The position numbers and the translations under genes are program-made. Of a stretch of DNA of 64,000 bases, positions 27,017 to 35,849 are shown piece by piece (position 1 is the stretch's first letter; each line of letters starts with the position of its first letter). The notes beneath the pieces were generated by a model. It had not been told where the DNA came from, ran no database searches, and saw only the letters and a program-made list of their open reading frames with translations. The DNA is from an uncultured Bacteroidales bacterium (GTDB lineage Bacteria > Bacteroidota > Bacteroidia > Bacteroidales > UBA932): contig ONWU01000014.1 of the NCBI GenBank assembly GCA_900321655.1, positions 1 through 64,000 on the forward strand, read 5' to 3'.

Positions 27017-27292
27017 ATGGCAGAATATTTACAGCCTGAGAAAAAGCAAGAGATTTTCGCGAAGTACGGAAAGTCCAATAAGGACACCGGCTCCCCTGAG
27101 AGTCAGGTTGCTTTATTTTCCTACCGTATCGCTCACCTCACCGAGCACGTGAAGAAGAACAAGAAAGACGTGGTAACGCGTCGCAGCCTTCTCCGCCTGG
27201 TCGGTAAGCGTCGTCAGCTGCTGGACTACCTCCAGAGAATCGACATCGAGAGATACAGGGCTATCGTTAAGGAGCTGGGTCTCCGCCGATAA
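27017..27292 (+). CDS. rpsO: 30S ribosomal protein S15
   Basis: 91 residues with the S15 signature ([29 protein letters not shown] ... [16 protein letters not shown]). It binds 16S rRNA helices 20-22. Followed by pnp as in many bacteria, with a terminator-like hairpin between them. Confidence 0.97.
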   Translation: MAEYLQPEKKQEIFAKYGKSNKDTGSPESQVALFSYRIAHLTEHVKKNKKDVVTRRSLLRLVGKRRQLLDYLQRIDIERYRAIVKELGLRR

Positions 27293-27312
27293 GCAAAAGG
27301 ATAGGAAAAACG

Positions 27313-27353
27313 GGGGCAGAGGATTGTGCAAGGCACATTCTCTCCCCTTTTTT
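27313..27353 (+). terminator. rpsO terminator / rpsO-pnp attenuator
   Basis: GGGG-c-AGAG (27313-27321) pairs with CTCTCCCC (27340-27347); an inner TGTGC/GCACA stem closes the loop; TTTTTT follows at 27348. It sits 20 bases after the rpsO stop and 60 bases before pnp. Confidence 0.8.
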
Positions 27354-27364
27354 AGTAAAAAAGA

Positions 27365-27385
27365 CCATCCGGACGGTCCGGATGG
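27365..27385 (+). promoter_or_regulatory. 21-bp palindrome in the pnp leader
   Basis: CCATCCGGAC (27365-27374) and its exact reverse complement (27376-27385) flank one base. As RNA it folds into a stem of nine base pairs with a tiny loop, 27 bases before the pnp ATG. In E. coli a leader hairpin at the same position mediates RNase III cleavage and PNPase autocontrol; by analogy this may be the regulatory hairpin. A DNA operator is also possible. Confidence 0.5.
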
Positions 27386-27412
27386 AATCCATAGACGAAA
27401 GACGTAACAGTA

Positions 27413-29749
27413 ATGAACATTATCAAAAAGACCATCGAACTGCCCGACGGAAGGGTAATCGAGATCGAGACCGGAAAACTGGCCAAACAGGCTGCCGGTT
27501 CTGCCGTTGTGAAAATGGGTGGCACCATGCTGCTGGCCACCGTCACCTGCGCCACGGAGGTGAAAGAGGGAACGGACTTCATGCCCCTCACCGTGGATTA
27601 TCGTGAGAAATACTATGCCGCCGGCCGTTTCCCCGGAGGCTTCCTCAAGCGCGAGAGCCGTCCCAGTGACTACGAAGTGCTTATCGCCCGCCTGGTGGAC
27701 CGTCCCATCCGTCCGCTCTGGCCCAGCGACTTCCACCTGGAAGTCTTTGTGAACGTGATGCTAATTTCGGCCGAAAAAGACATCCAGCCGGATGCCCTGG
27801 CCGGTCTGGCCGCATCGGCCGCCCTCGCCACCTCCGACCTCCCCTTCGGCGGTCCTGTGAGTGAGGTGAGAGTAGCCCGCATCGACGGACAGTTTGTCAT
27901 CAACCCCGGTTTCGAGGACAACAAGAGGGCCGATCTGGACCTGATGGTGGCCGCTACCGAGGAGAACATCATGATGGTGGAAGGCGAAATGAACGAGGTT
28001 TCCGAGCACGACATGCTGGAGGCCATCAAGTTCGCCCACGAAGAGATCAAGAAGCACTGCCGCGTACAGAAGGAGCTCATGAAGGAGCTGGGTACGGACG
28101 TGAACAAGCGCGACTATCCTCACGACGAGGAAGACGAGGCCCTGAAGACCGCCGTACACGAGGCTTGCTACAGCAAGTGCTACGAGCTGGCTAAGAGCGC
28201 CAAGCCCAAGCACGAGCGCGAGGACGGCTTCAACGCCATCCGCGACGAGTTCAAGGCCCAGTTCTCCGAGGAGGACCTGGAGCTGAAGGGTGCCATGATA
28301 GACCGCTACTACCACGACGTGGAGAAAGAGGCCATGCGTAACCTCGTCCTGGACGAGGGCAAGCGCCTGGACGGCCGCGCCACCAACGAGGTGCGTCCCA
28401 TCTGGTGCGAGGTGGATTACCTCCCCTGCGCCCACGGATCGGCCATCTTTACCCGCGGCGAAACCCAGTCCCTGGCTTCCGTCACCCTGGGCACCAAGAT
28501 GGATATGAAGGAGATGGACGAGGTGCTCATCCAGGACGACCAGCAGTTTGTCCTGCACTACAACTTCCCTCCCTTCGCCACCGGTGAAGCCAAGCCCCAG
28601 AGAGGCACCGGCCGCCGCGAAATCGGCCACGGCAACCTGGCTATGCGCGCCCTCAAGCCCGTCATTCCCACGGCTCCCGAATTCCCCTACGCCGTCCGCG
28701 TAGTTTCCGATATCCTGGAATCCAACGGTTCCTCTTCCATGGCTTCCGTCTGCGGCGGCTGCCTGGCCCTGATGGATGCCGGTGTGAAGATCAAGAAGCC
28801 GGTAGCCGGTGTGGCCATGGGCCTGATCACCGACGAGACGCGCCCCAACGACCGTTACGCCATCCTCACCGATATCCTGGGTGACGAGGATCACCTCGGA
28901 GATATGGACTTCAAGGTAACCGGTACCAAGGACGGTATCACCGCCACCCAGATGGACATCAAGGTGGACGGCCTGTCCTACGAGGTGCTGGAGAAAGCCC
29001 TGGAGCAGGCCCGTCAGGGACGCCTCCACATCATGGGCGAAATGCTCAAGACCATCCCCGAACCCCGCGAGGACTTCAAGCCCTTCGTTCCCCGCATGGT
29101 CCAGATCGAGGTGGCTTCCGAGTTCATCGGCGCCATCATCGGCAAGGGTGGAGAAACCATCCAGGGCATGCAGAAGGAATTCGGCACCACCATCACCATC
29201 GACGAGGTGGACAACGGAGACGGCACCACCAAGGGTGTTGTGGATATCTTCGGAACGGACAAGGCCGCTATGGACGCCACCCTGGAGCGTATCAAGGGGA
29301 TCTGCGCCGTGCCCGAGGCCGGCCAGGTATACCACGGCAAGGTGGTGAGCATCCTGGAATTCGGCGCCTTCATCGAGATCCTGCCCGGTAAGGAAGGCCT
29401 CCTCCACGTGAGCGAGATTGCCTGGACCAAGACCGACAAGGTGGAAGACGTGCTGAAGGTGGGCGACGAGGTGGATGTCAAGCTCCTGGAGATTGACGCC
29501 AAGACCGGCAAGATGCGCCTTTCCATGCGCGCCCTCACGGAGAAGCCCGAAGGCTATGTGGAGCCCAAGCGTGAACCCCGCGGCCCGCGCCGCGAAGGAG
29601 GTGACCGCAAGGAAGGCCGCGGTCCTCGCCGCGAAGGAGACCGTGGTCCCCGCCGGGATGGAGACCGTGGACCCCGTCACGAAGGTCCCCGCAAGCCCCG
29701 CTTCGAGAATAACGAAGAGCCCAAGAACAACGAGCCCGACGTATTCTAA
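27413..29749 (+). CDS. pnp: Polyribonucleotide nucleotidyltransferase (PNPase)
   Basis: 778 residues. It degrades RNA 3'-5' with phosphate. Two RNase PH domains are separated by a helical linker; the second has the [11 protein letters not shown] and [17 protein letters not shown] motifs. A KH domain ([17 protein letters not shown]) and an S1 domain ([28 protein letters not shown]) follow. The C-terminal ~60 residues are a basic low-complexity tail with repeated [12 protein letters not shown] units, probably RNA-binding. Start [14 protein letters not shown] fits family length. Confidence 0.96.
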   Translation: MNIIKKTIELPDGRVIEIETGKLAKQAAGSAVVKMGGTMLLATVTCATEVKEGTDFMPLTVDYREKYYAAGRFPGGFLKRESRPSDYEVLIARLVDRPIRPLWPSDFHLEVFVNVMLISAEKDIQPDALAGLAASAALATSDLPFGGPVSEVRVARIDGQFVINPGFEDNKRADLDLMVAATEENIMMVEGEMNEVSEHDMLEAIKFAHEEIKKHCRVQKELMKELGTDVNKRDYPHDEEDEALKTAVHEACYSKCYELAKSAKPKHEREDGFNAIRDEFKAQFSEEDLELKGAMIDRYYHDVEKEAMRNLVLDEGKRLDGRATNEVRPIWCEVDYLPCAHGSAIFTRGETQSLASVTLGTKMDMKEMDEVLIQDDQQFVLHYNFPPFATGEAKPQRGTGRREIGHGNLAMRALKPVIPTAPEFPYAVRVVSDILESNGSSSMASVCGGCLALMDAGVKIKKPVAGVAMGLITDETRPNDRYAILTDILGDEDHLGDMDFKVTGTKDGITATQMDIKVDGLSYEVLEKALEQARQGRLHIMGEMLKTIPEPREDFKPFVPRMVQIEVASEFIGAIIGKGGETIQGMQKEFGTTITIDEVDNGDGTTKGVVDIFGTDKAAMDATLERIKGICAVPEAGQVYHGKVVSILEFGAFIEILPGKEGLLHVSEIAWTKTDKVEDVLKVGDEVDVKLLEIDAKTGKMRLSMRALTEKPEGYVEPKREPRGPRREGGDRKEGRGPRREGDRGPRRDGDRGPRHEGPRKPRFENNEEPKNNEPDVF

Positions 29750-29768
29750 AAAAGACAAGTGATTTTGG

Positions 29769-29802
29769 GGAGGCGACTCATCAAGGGCCGCCTCCTTTTT
29801 TT
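29769..29802 (+). terminator. pnp terminator
   Basis: GGAGGCG (29769-29775) pairs with CGCCTCC (29789-29795), followed directly by seven T residues. Confidence 0.9.
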
Positions 29803-29866
29803 GTGCGTCGGCCCATCTTGCGTTTTTCGTGCTTTTTCCATACCTTAGCGAATCAAACGAGCACCT

Positions 29867-31000
29867 ATGAAAAAAGCACTTCTCTGGATTATCGGCATCC
29901 TTGCCGTCCTCCTTCTTGCCGTCCGCTTCATCTGGGGCGGTGAAATTACCAGCCTCCGCTCCGTCACTTCCGTGAATGGCAACCCTTACCTCTACCGGAT
30001 GGAATACAAACTCGCCTACGACCTGGACGAGATTATCCGGATGGAGATTGACGAGAATGCCGAGCTGCTGGACTACGTGGTGGGGCGCATCGGCAAGGGG
30101 CTTCCCATCAAGATGAAGAGCGCCCAGGTGGCCGACGAGGAAGGCAATCTGGGAACCATCAACTGCACCTCTTTCCAGGCCAGGAAGGCCGATGGGGAAG
30201 GCTACTTCTTCGGCCGCAACTACGACTATTTCAAGAACCCCACCTTGGTTACCGTTTCCCATCCGAAGAATGGATATGCTTCCATTGCATGCAGTGACAT
30301 GTCCCACTTCGGCTATTCCCTGGAGAAACTGCCCACGTCGTTCCTGAAAAAGCTCAGCTGCCTGGCCGCCATCTATGCCCCTGTGGACGGGATGAACGAG
30401 AAAGGCCTCTGCACCTCCATCATGGCCCTCCCCAAGCAGGCTTCCCGGCAGGAAACCGAGAAACCCGACGTAGGTACCACCCTCATCATGCGCCTGTGGC
30501 TGGACCGCTGCGCAACCGTGGAGGAGGCCCTGGCGCTCCTGGAGACCGTGGATGTGCGGCACGACGCCACCGTCGGCAGCGGGTATCACTATATGATTGC
30601 CGATGCCCTGGGGAACAGCGCCGTGGTGGAGTTTGACCCCAACGACGGCTGGAAGACGCTGGTGACCCGGAAACCGGAAGGACAGAACTGGATGCACGTA
30701 ACCAATCATCTCCTGCACGAGAAATACTATTCCACAGAACCTGACCCCGCCCTCGGGAACCCCCACAGCAAGAGCTGGTGGCGCTATGAGACCTGCGGGG
30801 CATACCTGTCGGCCCATAACGGCATCCTCACCCTGGAAGAGGCGCAGGAATGCCTGGCGCTGGTGCACTGGAAAGACCTGGTCTGGGAAAACGGAACGGT
30901 GGAGGACACGCAGTACAGCAACGTCTACGACCAGAAAGCCATCACCCTGGACCTTCGCAACTGGAACGATTACGACACCACGTGCCATTTTGGCCTATAA
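29867..31000 (+). CDS. Membrane-anchored Ntn hydrolase, linear amide C-N hydrolase type
   Basis: 377 residues with an N-terminal hydrophobic anchor (residues 3-23) and no lipobox. The core resembles choloylglycine hydrolase/acyltransferase (C59/C45) Ntn hydrolases: the probable nucleophile Cys100 in INCTSFQAR, FGRNYDYF, and GYHYMIADALGNSAVVEF. Because the Cys is internal, activation by self-cleavage before Cys100 is likely, as in C45 acyltransferases. Substrate is unknown; bile-salt hydrolysis, acyl amides and cell-wall amides are all possible. The following NlpC/P60 and dipeptide epimerase genes suggest peptidoglycan-derived amides. Confidence 0.75.
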   Translation: MKKALLWIIGILAVLLLAVRFIWGGEITSLRSVTSVNGNPYLYRMEYKLAYDLDEIIRMEIDENAELLDYVVGRIGKGLPIKMKSAQVADEEGNLGTINCTSFQARKADGEGYFFGRNYDYFKNPTLVTVSHPKNGYASIACSDMSHFGYSLEKLPTSFLKKLSCLAAIYAPVDGMNEKGLCTSIMALPKQASRQETEKPDVGTTLIMRLWLDRCATVEEALALLETVDVRHDATVGSGYHYMIADALGNSAVVEFDPNDGWKTLVTRKPEGQNWMHVTNHLLHEKYYSTEPDPALGNPHSKSWWRYETCGAYLSAHNGILTLEEAQECLALVHWKDLVWENGTVEDTQYSNVYDQKAITLDLRNWNDYDTTCHFGL

Positions 31001-31048
31001 ATGGGTGACAAGGACTCTATTTCATCAGATTTTCACTATATTTCGGGT

Positions 31049-31999
31049 ATGAAACGACTTATCACTTCCTTTGTAGCTCTTATTGGCTGCCTCAGCGCCT
31101 TCTGTCAAGAGTATGGTGTGGTCAATATTTCCGTCTGCAACCTGCGCCGCACGGCGGATTTTGACGCCGAAATGGTGTCCCAGGCCCTGCTGGGGACACC
31201 GGTGCACGTGCTCCAGATCAGTGAGAACGGCAATCCCTGGCCGCAGGTGCAAACCCCGGACACGTACATCGGCTGGGTACACTACGCCGGCATCAAGAGG
31301 ATGAGCAAAGAGGAGTATAGCGCCTGGAACGCGGCCCCGAAGGTGATCATCACCGCCCTCACCGGGCTGGTGTACCAGGAGGCCAGCCGGAAAAGCCAGG
31401 TGATTTCGGACGTAGTGGCGGGAGACCGCCTGAAGTTCCTGGGCCGGAAGGGATGCTGGCTGAAAGTGGGCTTCCCGGACGGCCGCACCGGATTTGTTAG
31501 CAAGGAGATTGGAAAAACAGAGGCCGACTGGAGAAAAACCCTGGACCAAAGTGCCGATGCCATCCTGGCCACTGCCAAGAGCATGCTGGGCTTCCCTTAC
31601 CTCTGGGCCGGCATGTCCCCCAAGGGCATGGACTGCAGCGGCTTCGTACGCACCGCCCTCTTTATGCACGATATCATCGCCCCGCGTGACTGCAGCCAGA
31701 TCTACCTCACCGGAGAGCGCATCAACGACCGGAAAGACCTCGTCCCCGGAGACCTCGTCTTCTTCGGCCGATACCGCGAGGACGGCACGCCCCGCCCCTC
31801 GCACGTGGGCTTCTATATCGGCCAGAACCGCTTCCTCCATTCGATGGGCCTGGTGCAGATAGGCAGCTTTGACCCCGAAGATCCCCTCTACGACGCGTAC
31901 AATACGGGCCGATACCTCTTCGGAGACCGCATCCTCCCCTACATCAACCAGCAAGAAGGACTTAACACTACATTAACCAATCCATATTATGCAGAATAG
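31049..31999 (+). CDS. Secreted SH3/NlpC-P60 endopeptidase (YkfC-like)
   Basis: 316 residues with a signal peptide (MKRLITSFVALIGCLSAFCQ). Two bacterial SH3-like domains (NISVCNLRRTADFDAEMVSQ and LTGLVYQEASRKSQV) precede the NlpC/P60 domain with catalytic Cys in GMDCSGFVR, His in SHVGFYIG and a third His in NRFLHSMG. Relatives cleave gamma-D-Glu-DAP in cell-wall peptides carrying free L-Ala. The following gene encodes the epimerase that handles the product L-Ala-D-Glu. I start at 31049; the frame upstream lacks a signal peptide. Confidence 0.88.
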   Translation: MKRLITSFVALIGCLSAFCQEYGVVNISVCNLRRTADFDAEMVSQALLGTPVHVLQISENGNPWPQVQTPDTYIGWVHYAGIKRMSKEEYSAWNAAPKVIITALTGLVYQEASRKSQVISDVVAGDRLKFLGRKGCWLKVGFPDGRTGFVSKEIGKTEADWRKTLDQSADAILATAKSMLGFPYLWAGMSPKGMDCSGFVRTALFMHDIIAPRDCSQIYLTGERINDRKDLVPGDLVFFGRYREDGTPRPSHVGFYIGQNRFLHSMGLVQIGSFDPEDPLYDAYNTGRYLFGDRILPYINQQEGLNTTLTNPYYAE

Positions 32000-33125
32000 A
32001 CGCGATTTCCTGAAAACCACCGCGCTGGCGGCGGCAGGCGTTGCTGTGGCAGGCTGCAAAACCGGCAGTCCCCAGCCATTCAACATTGTCAAGGGAGACG
32101 GAAAGCTCCACCTCAAATTCTTCCCCTACGAGCTCAAACTGGCCCACGTCTTTACCGTGGCCTCCTACAGCCGCACCACCACCCCGGACGTGCAGGTAGA
32201 GCTGGAATGGGAAGGCGTCACCGGCTACGGAGAGGCCTCCATGCCCCCGTACCTGGGCCAGAGCGTGGAAACCGTAACCGCTTTCCTCAACAAGGTAGAC
32301 CTCTCCCAGTTCACGGATCCTTTCAAGATGGAGGACATCCTGGGCTATGTAGACAGCCTGTCGGAAGGAGACGGCGCAGCCAAATGCGCCATAGACATCG
32401 CCCTGCACGATCTGGTAGGCAAACTGCTGGGCCAGCCCTGGTACAAGCTCTGGGGCCTGGATCCCGCAAAAGCCCCTTCCACCACCTTCACCATCGGCAT
32501 AGATACCCCCGAAGTAGTGAAGGAGAAAACCCTGGAAGCCGTGGGCAAATTCAATATCCTCAAGGTAAAAGTGGGTCTGGACACGGACGTCCAGATGATT
32601 GAAACCATAAGGACCGTCACGGACGTGCCCCTGGCCGTGGACGCCAACCAGGGCTGGAAAGACCGTTCCAAGGCCCTGGACGAGATTTTCTGGCTCAAGG
32701 AACACGGCATTGTGATGGTGGAGCAGCCCATGGCCAAGGAGCGAATAGACGACATCGCCTGGCTCACCGAGCGCAGTCCCCTCCCCATCTTTGCCGATGA
32801 GAGCATCCAGAGAATGAAGGACATCCCGTCCCTCGTGGGCGCCTACAACGGCATCAACATCAAGCTGATGAAGTGCACCGGCATGCGCGAGGGCTGGCGA
32901 ATGGCCACCATGGCCCGCGCCCTGGGCATGAAGGTAATGGTGGGCTGCATGACGGAAACCTCCTGCGCCGTATCCGCCGCCGCCCAGTTCTCTCCCTACG
33001 TAGACTTCGCAGACCTGGACGGCAACCTGCTCATTGCCAACGACCGCTTCGACGGCGTGAAGGTTGTAGGCGGCAAGCTCTCCCTGCCGGACCGCCCGGG
33101 CATCGGTGTTGTACCACTGGCATAG
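31989..33125 (+). CDS. Tat-exported lipoprotein dipeptide epimerase (L-Ala-D/L-Glu epimerase type)
   Basis: 378 residues, enolase superfamily. The N-terminus MQNRRDFLKTTALAAAG has a twin-arginine motif (Arg4-Arg5) and a lipobox ending at Cys23 (AVAGC), so it is probably folded in the cytoplasm and anchored outside it. Catalytic features: LKVKVG (KxK), VDANQGW (metal Asp), MVEQPM (Glu), FADESI (Asp) and the far Lys in INIKLMKCTG. It overlaps the NlpC/P60 gene by 11 bases. Export suggests that peptide processing happens in the periplasm, unlike cytoplasmic YcjG/YkfB. Confidence 0.88.
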   Translation: MQNRRDFLKTTALAAAGVAVAGCKTGSPQPFNIVKGDGKLHLKFFPYELKLAHVFTVASYSRTTTPDVQVELEWEGVTGYGEASMPPYLGQSVETVTAFLNKVDLSQFTDPFKMEDILGYVDSLSEGDGAAKCAIDIALHDLVGKLLGQPWYKLWGLDPAKAPSTTFTIGIDTPEVVKEKTLEAVGKFNILKVKVGLDTDVQMIETIRTVTDVPLAVDANQGWKDRSKALDEIFWLKEHGIVMVEQPMAKERIDDIAWLTERSPLPIFADESIQRMKDIPSLVGAYNGINIKLMKCTGMREGWRMATMARALGMKVMVGCMTETSCAVSAAAQFSPYVDFADLDGNLLIANDRFDGVKVVGGKLSLPDRPGIGVVPLA

Positions 33126-33131
33126 AATTAC

Positions 33132-33168
33132 GGTTGCAAAGTCCAATTAATTTCGTAACTTTGCAACC
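33132..33168 (+). promoter_or_regulatory. tRNA-Ser promoter within a perfect dyad
   Basis: TTG (33134-33136), a 19-base spacer and TAACTTTG (33156-33163) form a promoter ending 11 bases before the tRNA. The arms GGTTGCAAAG (33132-33141) and CTTTGCAACC (33159-33168) are perfect reverse complements and overlap both promoter elements. Confidence 0.7.
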
Positions 33169-33174
33169 CCAACC

Positions 33175-33261
33175 GGTGAGTTGTCCGAGTGGTTGAAGGA
33201 GCCTGCCTCGAAAACAGGTTTGCGTGCGAGCGCAACGGGGGTTCGAATCCCTCACTCACCG
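33175..33261 (+). tRNA. tRNA-Ser(CGA)
   Basis: 87 nt with a seven-base-pair acceptor stem (GGTGAGT/ACTCACC), a long variable arm (TTGCG...CGCAA) typical of tRNA-Ser, the T-arm GGGGGTTCGAATCCCTC and the anticodon loop CTCGAAA (anticodon CGA). The last anticodon-stem pair is a C-A mismatch. The 3' CCA is not encoded. Confidence 0.95.
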
Positions 33262-33272
33262 CAAAGATTAGC

Positions 33273-33312
33273 AAAAAAGACGCGTCAAGCCCCGCTTGAA
33301 CGCGTCTTTTTT
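33273..33312. terminator. Strong bidirectional terminator after tRNA-Ser
   Basis: AAAAAAGACGCGT (33273-33285) is perfectly mirrored by ACGCGTCTTTTTT (33300-33312), with an inner CAAGC/GCTTG stem. The rest of the interval to 33404 shows no gene or clear site. Confidence 0.9.
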
Positions 33313-33404
33313 GGTAAGCTTTGCACCGGGGTGCTGCACATACCCGGTATGTGCTTCCGCTGTGTGTGTCAACTCCGCCGTCTAAAGCCCCGTTTTCAAG
33401 GAAG

Positions 33405-34526
33405 TCAGGGCAGGAGCCCCTCCCGTTCCAGCAGAGCCATCGCTTCGACGAGCATGCAGCCGCTCAGCTGGGGCGTCATGGCCGACGGGGTGCCGGGGCG
33501 GGAGCGCCAGTCCGGGCCGATGCGCCCGTCCGTCGTAATGCCGGCGGCCCACAGCGTCTCGGCGTTATGGGCAAGGAAGGCGATGTAGCGCCCGCGGGTA
33601 TCGGCATCAAGGTCCCCCTGGAGGATGAGCTGCGTGAAGTAACGCACGAAGATGCCCTTGAAGATTCCACCGTCCCCGGTCCCTTCCGGCTGAAGGATAT
33701 CGCCTTCCACCGTGAGGTGCTCCAGCGTGTAATCGGCCGCCAGGATGGCATCGCCGATGTAAGAGCGCTCCCCCGTTATCCTGTACAGCTCCACGGCCGC
33801 GCCGATGAAGGTGCCCTGATTGTAGGTGAGGCAGAACTTGGCGACCTTTCCGGTCTGGGCATTGATATTGTCGTAGATGGCTCCGTTATCGAAAAGGACC
33901 TCCTTCTCCCAGGCATAGATGCGCCGGGCCCAGTCCAGATCCTCCGGCCGCTTCAGCTCCTGATACAGTCTGGCCGCGAGAATGGCCCCCGGACCGTTGG
34001 AGCAGGCATTCTTGCTCCATTCGAGCCCCTTCTTCCACGTGATGCCGCCTTCGGCCTGCTCGTTCCACCCGGGAAGGATGAAGTTCCACAGCCGCTGGGC
34101 CGCTTCCAGGAAACGCTCCTGCCCCGTGGCCTTGTACGCACGCAGGGCGGCGATCCCGTTCCACTCCATATCGTCATAGTACGGGTTCCAGAACCCGCCT
34201 TCGTTGGCGGCGGGAACGCCCTCGTACCACTGGTCATAGAGCTCCAGCACACGGGAGTCCTTACTCCTGAGGTACCAGTCCGTGAACACATCCAGCGCGT
34301 GTGCCTGGGGCCAGTAATGGAAGGTAGTATCCCCGGCGCTGTCGTAATTGCAGTAGTAAAGCTCCTTATTCCAAAAGTTCTCCACCAGGGCAACGGAGGC
34401 GGTATCCGCCCTGTGGTACCACGGCCCTTCCCCGCTAAGGCCAGCTCTCTTCCCTCTCCAGATGAAGAAGATGGCCAGGCCGATAATCACAAGGATGCCG
34501 ATGAACCCGATGAGTTTATTTTTCAT
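33405..34526 (-). CDS. Glycoside hydrolase family 76 (alpha-1,6-mannanase type)
   Basis: 373 residues with an N-terminal membrane anchor (residues 4-22) and no lipobox. The (alpha/alpha)6 barrel carries the GH76 catalytic Asp-Asp pair in NPYYDDMEWNGIAAL; GGFWN, GGITWKKGLEWSKNACSNGPGA and LTYNQGTFIGAAVELYRIT are also typical. GH76 enzymes cut alpha-1,6-mannan, such as yeast mannan backbone. No SusC/D genes are nearby, so it is not in a classic polysaccharide utilisation locus. A start two codons downstream is possible. Confidence 0.85.
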   Translation of the reverse strand: MKNKLIGFIGILVIIGLAIFFIWRGKRAGLSGEGPWYHRADTASVALVENFWNKELYYCNYDSAGDTTFHYWPQAHALDVFTDWYLRSKDSRVLELYDQWYEGVPAANEGGFWNPYYDDMEWNGIAALRAYKATGQERFLEAAQRLWNFILPGWNEQAEGGITWKKGLEWSKNACSNGPGAILAARLYQELKRPEDLDWARRIYAWEKEVLFDNGAIYDNINAQTGKVAKFCLTYNQGTFIGAAVELYRITGERSYIGDAILAADYTLEHLTVEGDILQPEGTGDGGIFKGIFVRYFTQLILQGDLDADTRGRYIAFLAHNAETLWAAGITTDGRIGPDWRSRPGTPSAMTPQLSGCMLVEAMALLEREGLLP

Positions 34527-34608
34527 GGTAGTCTGATGTTTACTGACAACAGGGTCTTCATCCCCGTTTGAGACAAAGTTATAAAAAATAAGGTATTCAG
34601 AAAAGAGT

Positions 34609-34779
34609 TCCGTCCCCGGTCATATGCCGTTCCGTCCCCGGTCACCTGGCGTACCGTCCCCGGTCCGCAGAATTGCCGGTGACCTGCGACGCAAATCTGC
34701 CTCTCACGCAAAAAACCGTCCCCGGTCTCCCCACATTTCGCGGACCAGCGACACAAAACCCTCGGACCTGCGACGCAAA
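34609..34779. repeat. Two interleaved short-repeat families with 22-bp period
   Basis: CCGTCCCCGGTC occurs at 34609, 34631 and 34653 (exact 22-bp period) and again at 34715. A second unit, GGACCTGCGACGCAAAA or close variants, occurs at 34679-34694, 34741-34757 and 34763-34779 (the last two 22 bp apart). The region lies between the divergent GH76 and DUF6440 genes and holds no gene. Confidence 0.8.
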
Positions 34780-34807
34780 ACCCCTTTCAACTGTGTCGAG
34801 TTTCCGT

Positions 34808-34815
34808 TATCTTTG
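34808..34815 (+). promoter_or_regulatory. -7 box (TATCTTTG) of the DUF6440 gene
   Basis: Exact TAnnTTTG match 18 bases before the ATG; TTTC at 34785-34788 is a weak -33 candidate, 19 bases upstream. Confidence 0.5.
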
Positions 34816-34833
34816 CATAGAAATAGATTAGCT

Positions 34834-35019
34834 ATGGCAAAAGACAGATTTGAAATCAAGGACAAGACCTCCCGACTGTTCGCGGAGGCACTGGTTGTAG
34901 TCGACAAGGAAACAGGCGTGAACTACCTGTTCTTCCACCGCGGGTACGGCGGTGGACTCACCCCGCTCCTGGATTCCGACGGAAAACCCATCATCACCAA
35001 GGACGGATACAAGAAGTAG
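34834..35019 (+). CDS. DUF6440-type small protein
   Basis: 61 residues (MAKDRFEIKDKTSRLF ... VDKETGVNYLFFHRGYGGGLTPLLDSDGKP). The pattern VVDKETGVNYLF...GLTPLLD is that of the small DUF6440 family; function unknown. There is no signal peptide or membrane segment. It converges on proC; stop codons are nine bases apart. Confidence 0.75.
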   Translation: MAKDRFEIKDKTSRLFAEALVVVDKETGVNYLFFHRGYGGGLTPLLDSDGKPIITKDGYKK

Positions 35020-35028
35020 CACCGGAAA

Positions 35029-35826
35029 TTACCCTTTCACCCCGGCAATCACGGCCGCTGTAAACCCGGCCGCTTCCATCGCGTTCAGACCACGGATGGT
35101 AATGCCGCCCGGGGTGGTCACCCGGTCTATCTCCGCCTCGGGATGGGAACCCCGGGCGGCGGCCAGATCCACCGCTCCCTTCATAGTCTGGTACACGGCC
35201 TCCTGCGCCTCGGCCGGATACAAGCCCAGCTGGATACCGCCTTCCATTGCCGCGCGGGCATAGCGCAGCGCGAAAGCCGTGCCGCAGGAAGCCACCATCA
35301 TACCCGCCTGAAGCCGCCGCTCGTCCACCAGAAGCGTCTTCCCCAGCCGGTTAAAAAGCTCAAGGACAAGGGCATCCGCCTCTCCCAGGATGGCCGATGC
35401 AAAGGTCATACTCTCCCCAATCTCCGCCGCCAGGTTGGGAATCACCATGTAGGCAGCCACAACACCCGTCCCCGAGAGCCACTCGGCCATCTGGGCCGAC
35501 GGAATACCGGCCGCCAGCGAAAGGAGTACTTTCCCGGAAAGGAAGGGTGCCATCTGGCCGATAACCCCCTGCACCAGCCAAGGCTTCACGCCCAGGATAA
35601 CCACGTCGGCAGAATCGGCCGAAGCAGCATTATCCAGCGAGGTGGCAATGCCCAGCGAAGCGTACTTTTCCAGGGTGGAAGCATGCGCGGTAGTAACGGT
35701 GAGGGAATATTCCGGGGCAAAGCGGTGAAGGCCGATGGCCACCGCGCCGCCCATATTGCCCGCACCAATGACGGCGACGGCCCTGCGCCCCTGAAACGGG
35801 ACCTTATCTGTCTGAACGGGTTTCAT
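35029..35826 (-). CDS. proC: Pyrroline-5-carboxylate reductase
   Basis: 265 residues. It performs the last step of proline synthesis, reducing P5C with NAD(P)H. N-terminal Rossmann motif VAVIGAGNMGGAVAIGL; VILGVKPWLV; C-terminal dimerisation segment with the P5CR signature DRVTTPGGITIRGLNAMEAAGF. The start at 35826 (MKPVQTDKVP) is set by a TATCTTTG -7 box at 35849-35842; the frame upstream runs through a hairpin repeat. The promoter and first codons closely resemble those of ridA at 51.7 kb. Confidence 0.93.
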   Translation of the reverse strand: MKPVQTDKVPFQGRRAVAVIGAGNMGGAVAIGLHRFAPEYSLTVTTAHASTLEKYASLGIATSLDNAASADSADVVILGVKPWLVQGVIGQMAPFLSGKVLLSLAAGIPSAQMAEWLSGTGVVAAYMVIPNLAAEIGESMTFASAILGEADALVLELFNRLGKTLLVDERRLQAGMMVASCGTAFALRYARAAMEGGIQLGLYPAEAQEAVYQTMKGAVDLAAARGSHPEAEIDRVTTPGGITIRGLNAMEAAGFTAAVIAGVKG

Positions 35827-35841
35827 AATCAGTTTTTTCTT

Positions 35842-35849
35842 CAAAGATA
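35842..35849 (-). promoter_or_regulatory. -7 box (TATCTTTG) of proC
   Basis: Exact consensus on the minus strand, 15 bases before the ATG. It lies inside a ~63-bp stretch (35798-35860) shared with the ridA promoter region. Confidence 0.6.

Noticed and set aside
27761..30988. Very long open frame (about 1075 codons) on the minus strand opposite pnp
   Set aside because: It is antisense to pnp and the Ntn hydrolase gene, rich in His, Gly, Val and Leu as expected from the complement of GC-rich codons, and shows no domain.
34609..34779. Short regularly spaced repeats that could suggest a CRISPR array
   Set aside because: The repeat is only 12 bp with ~10-bp spacers, and no cas genes are present.
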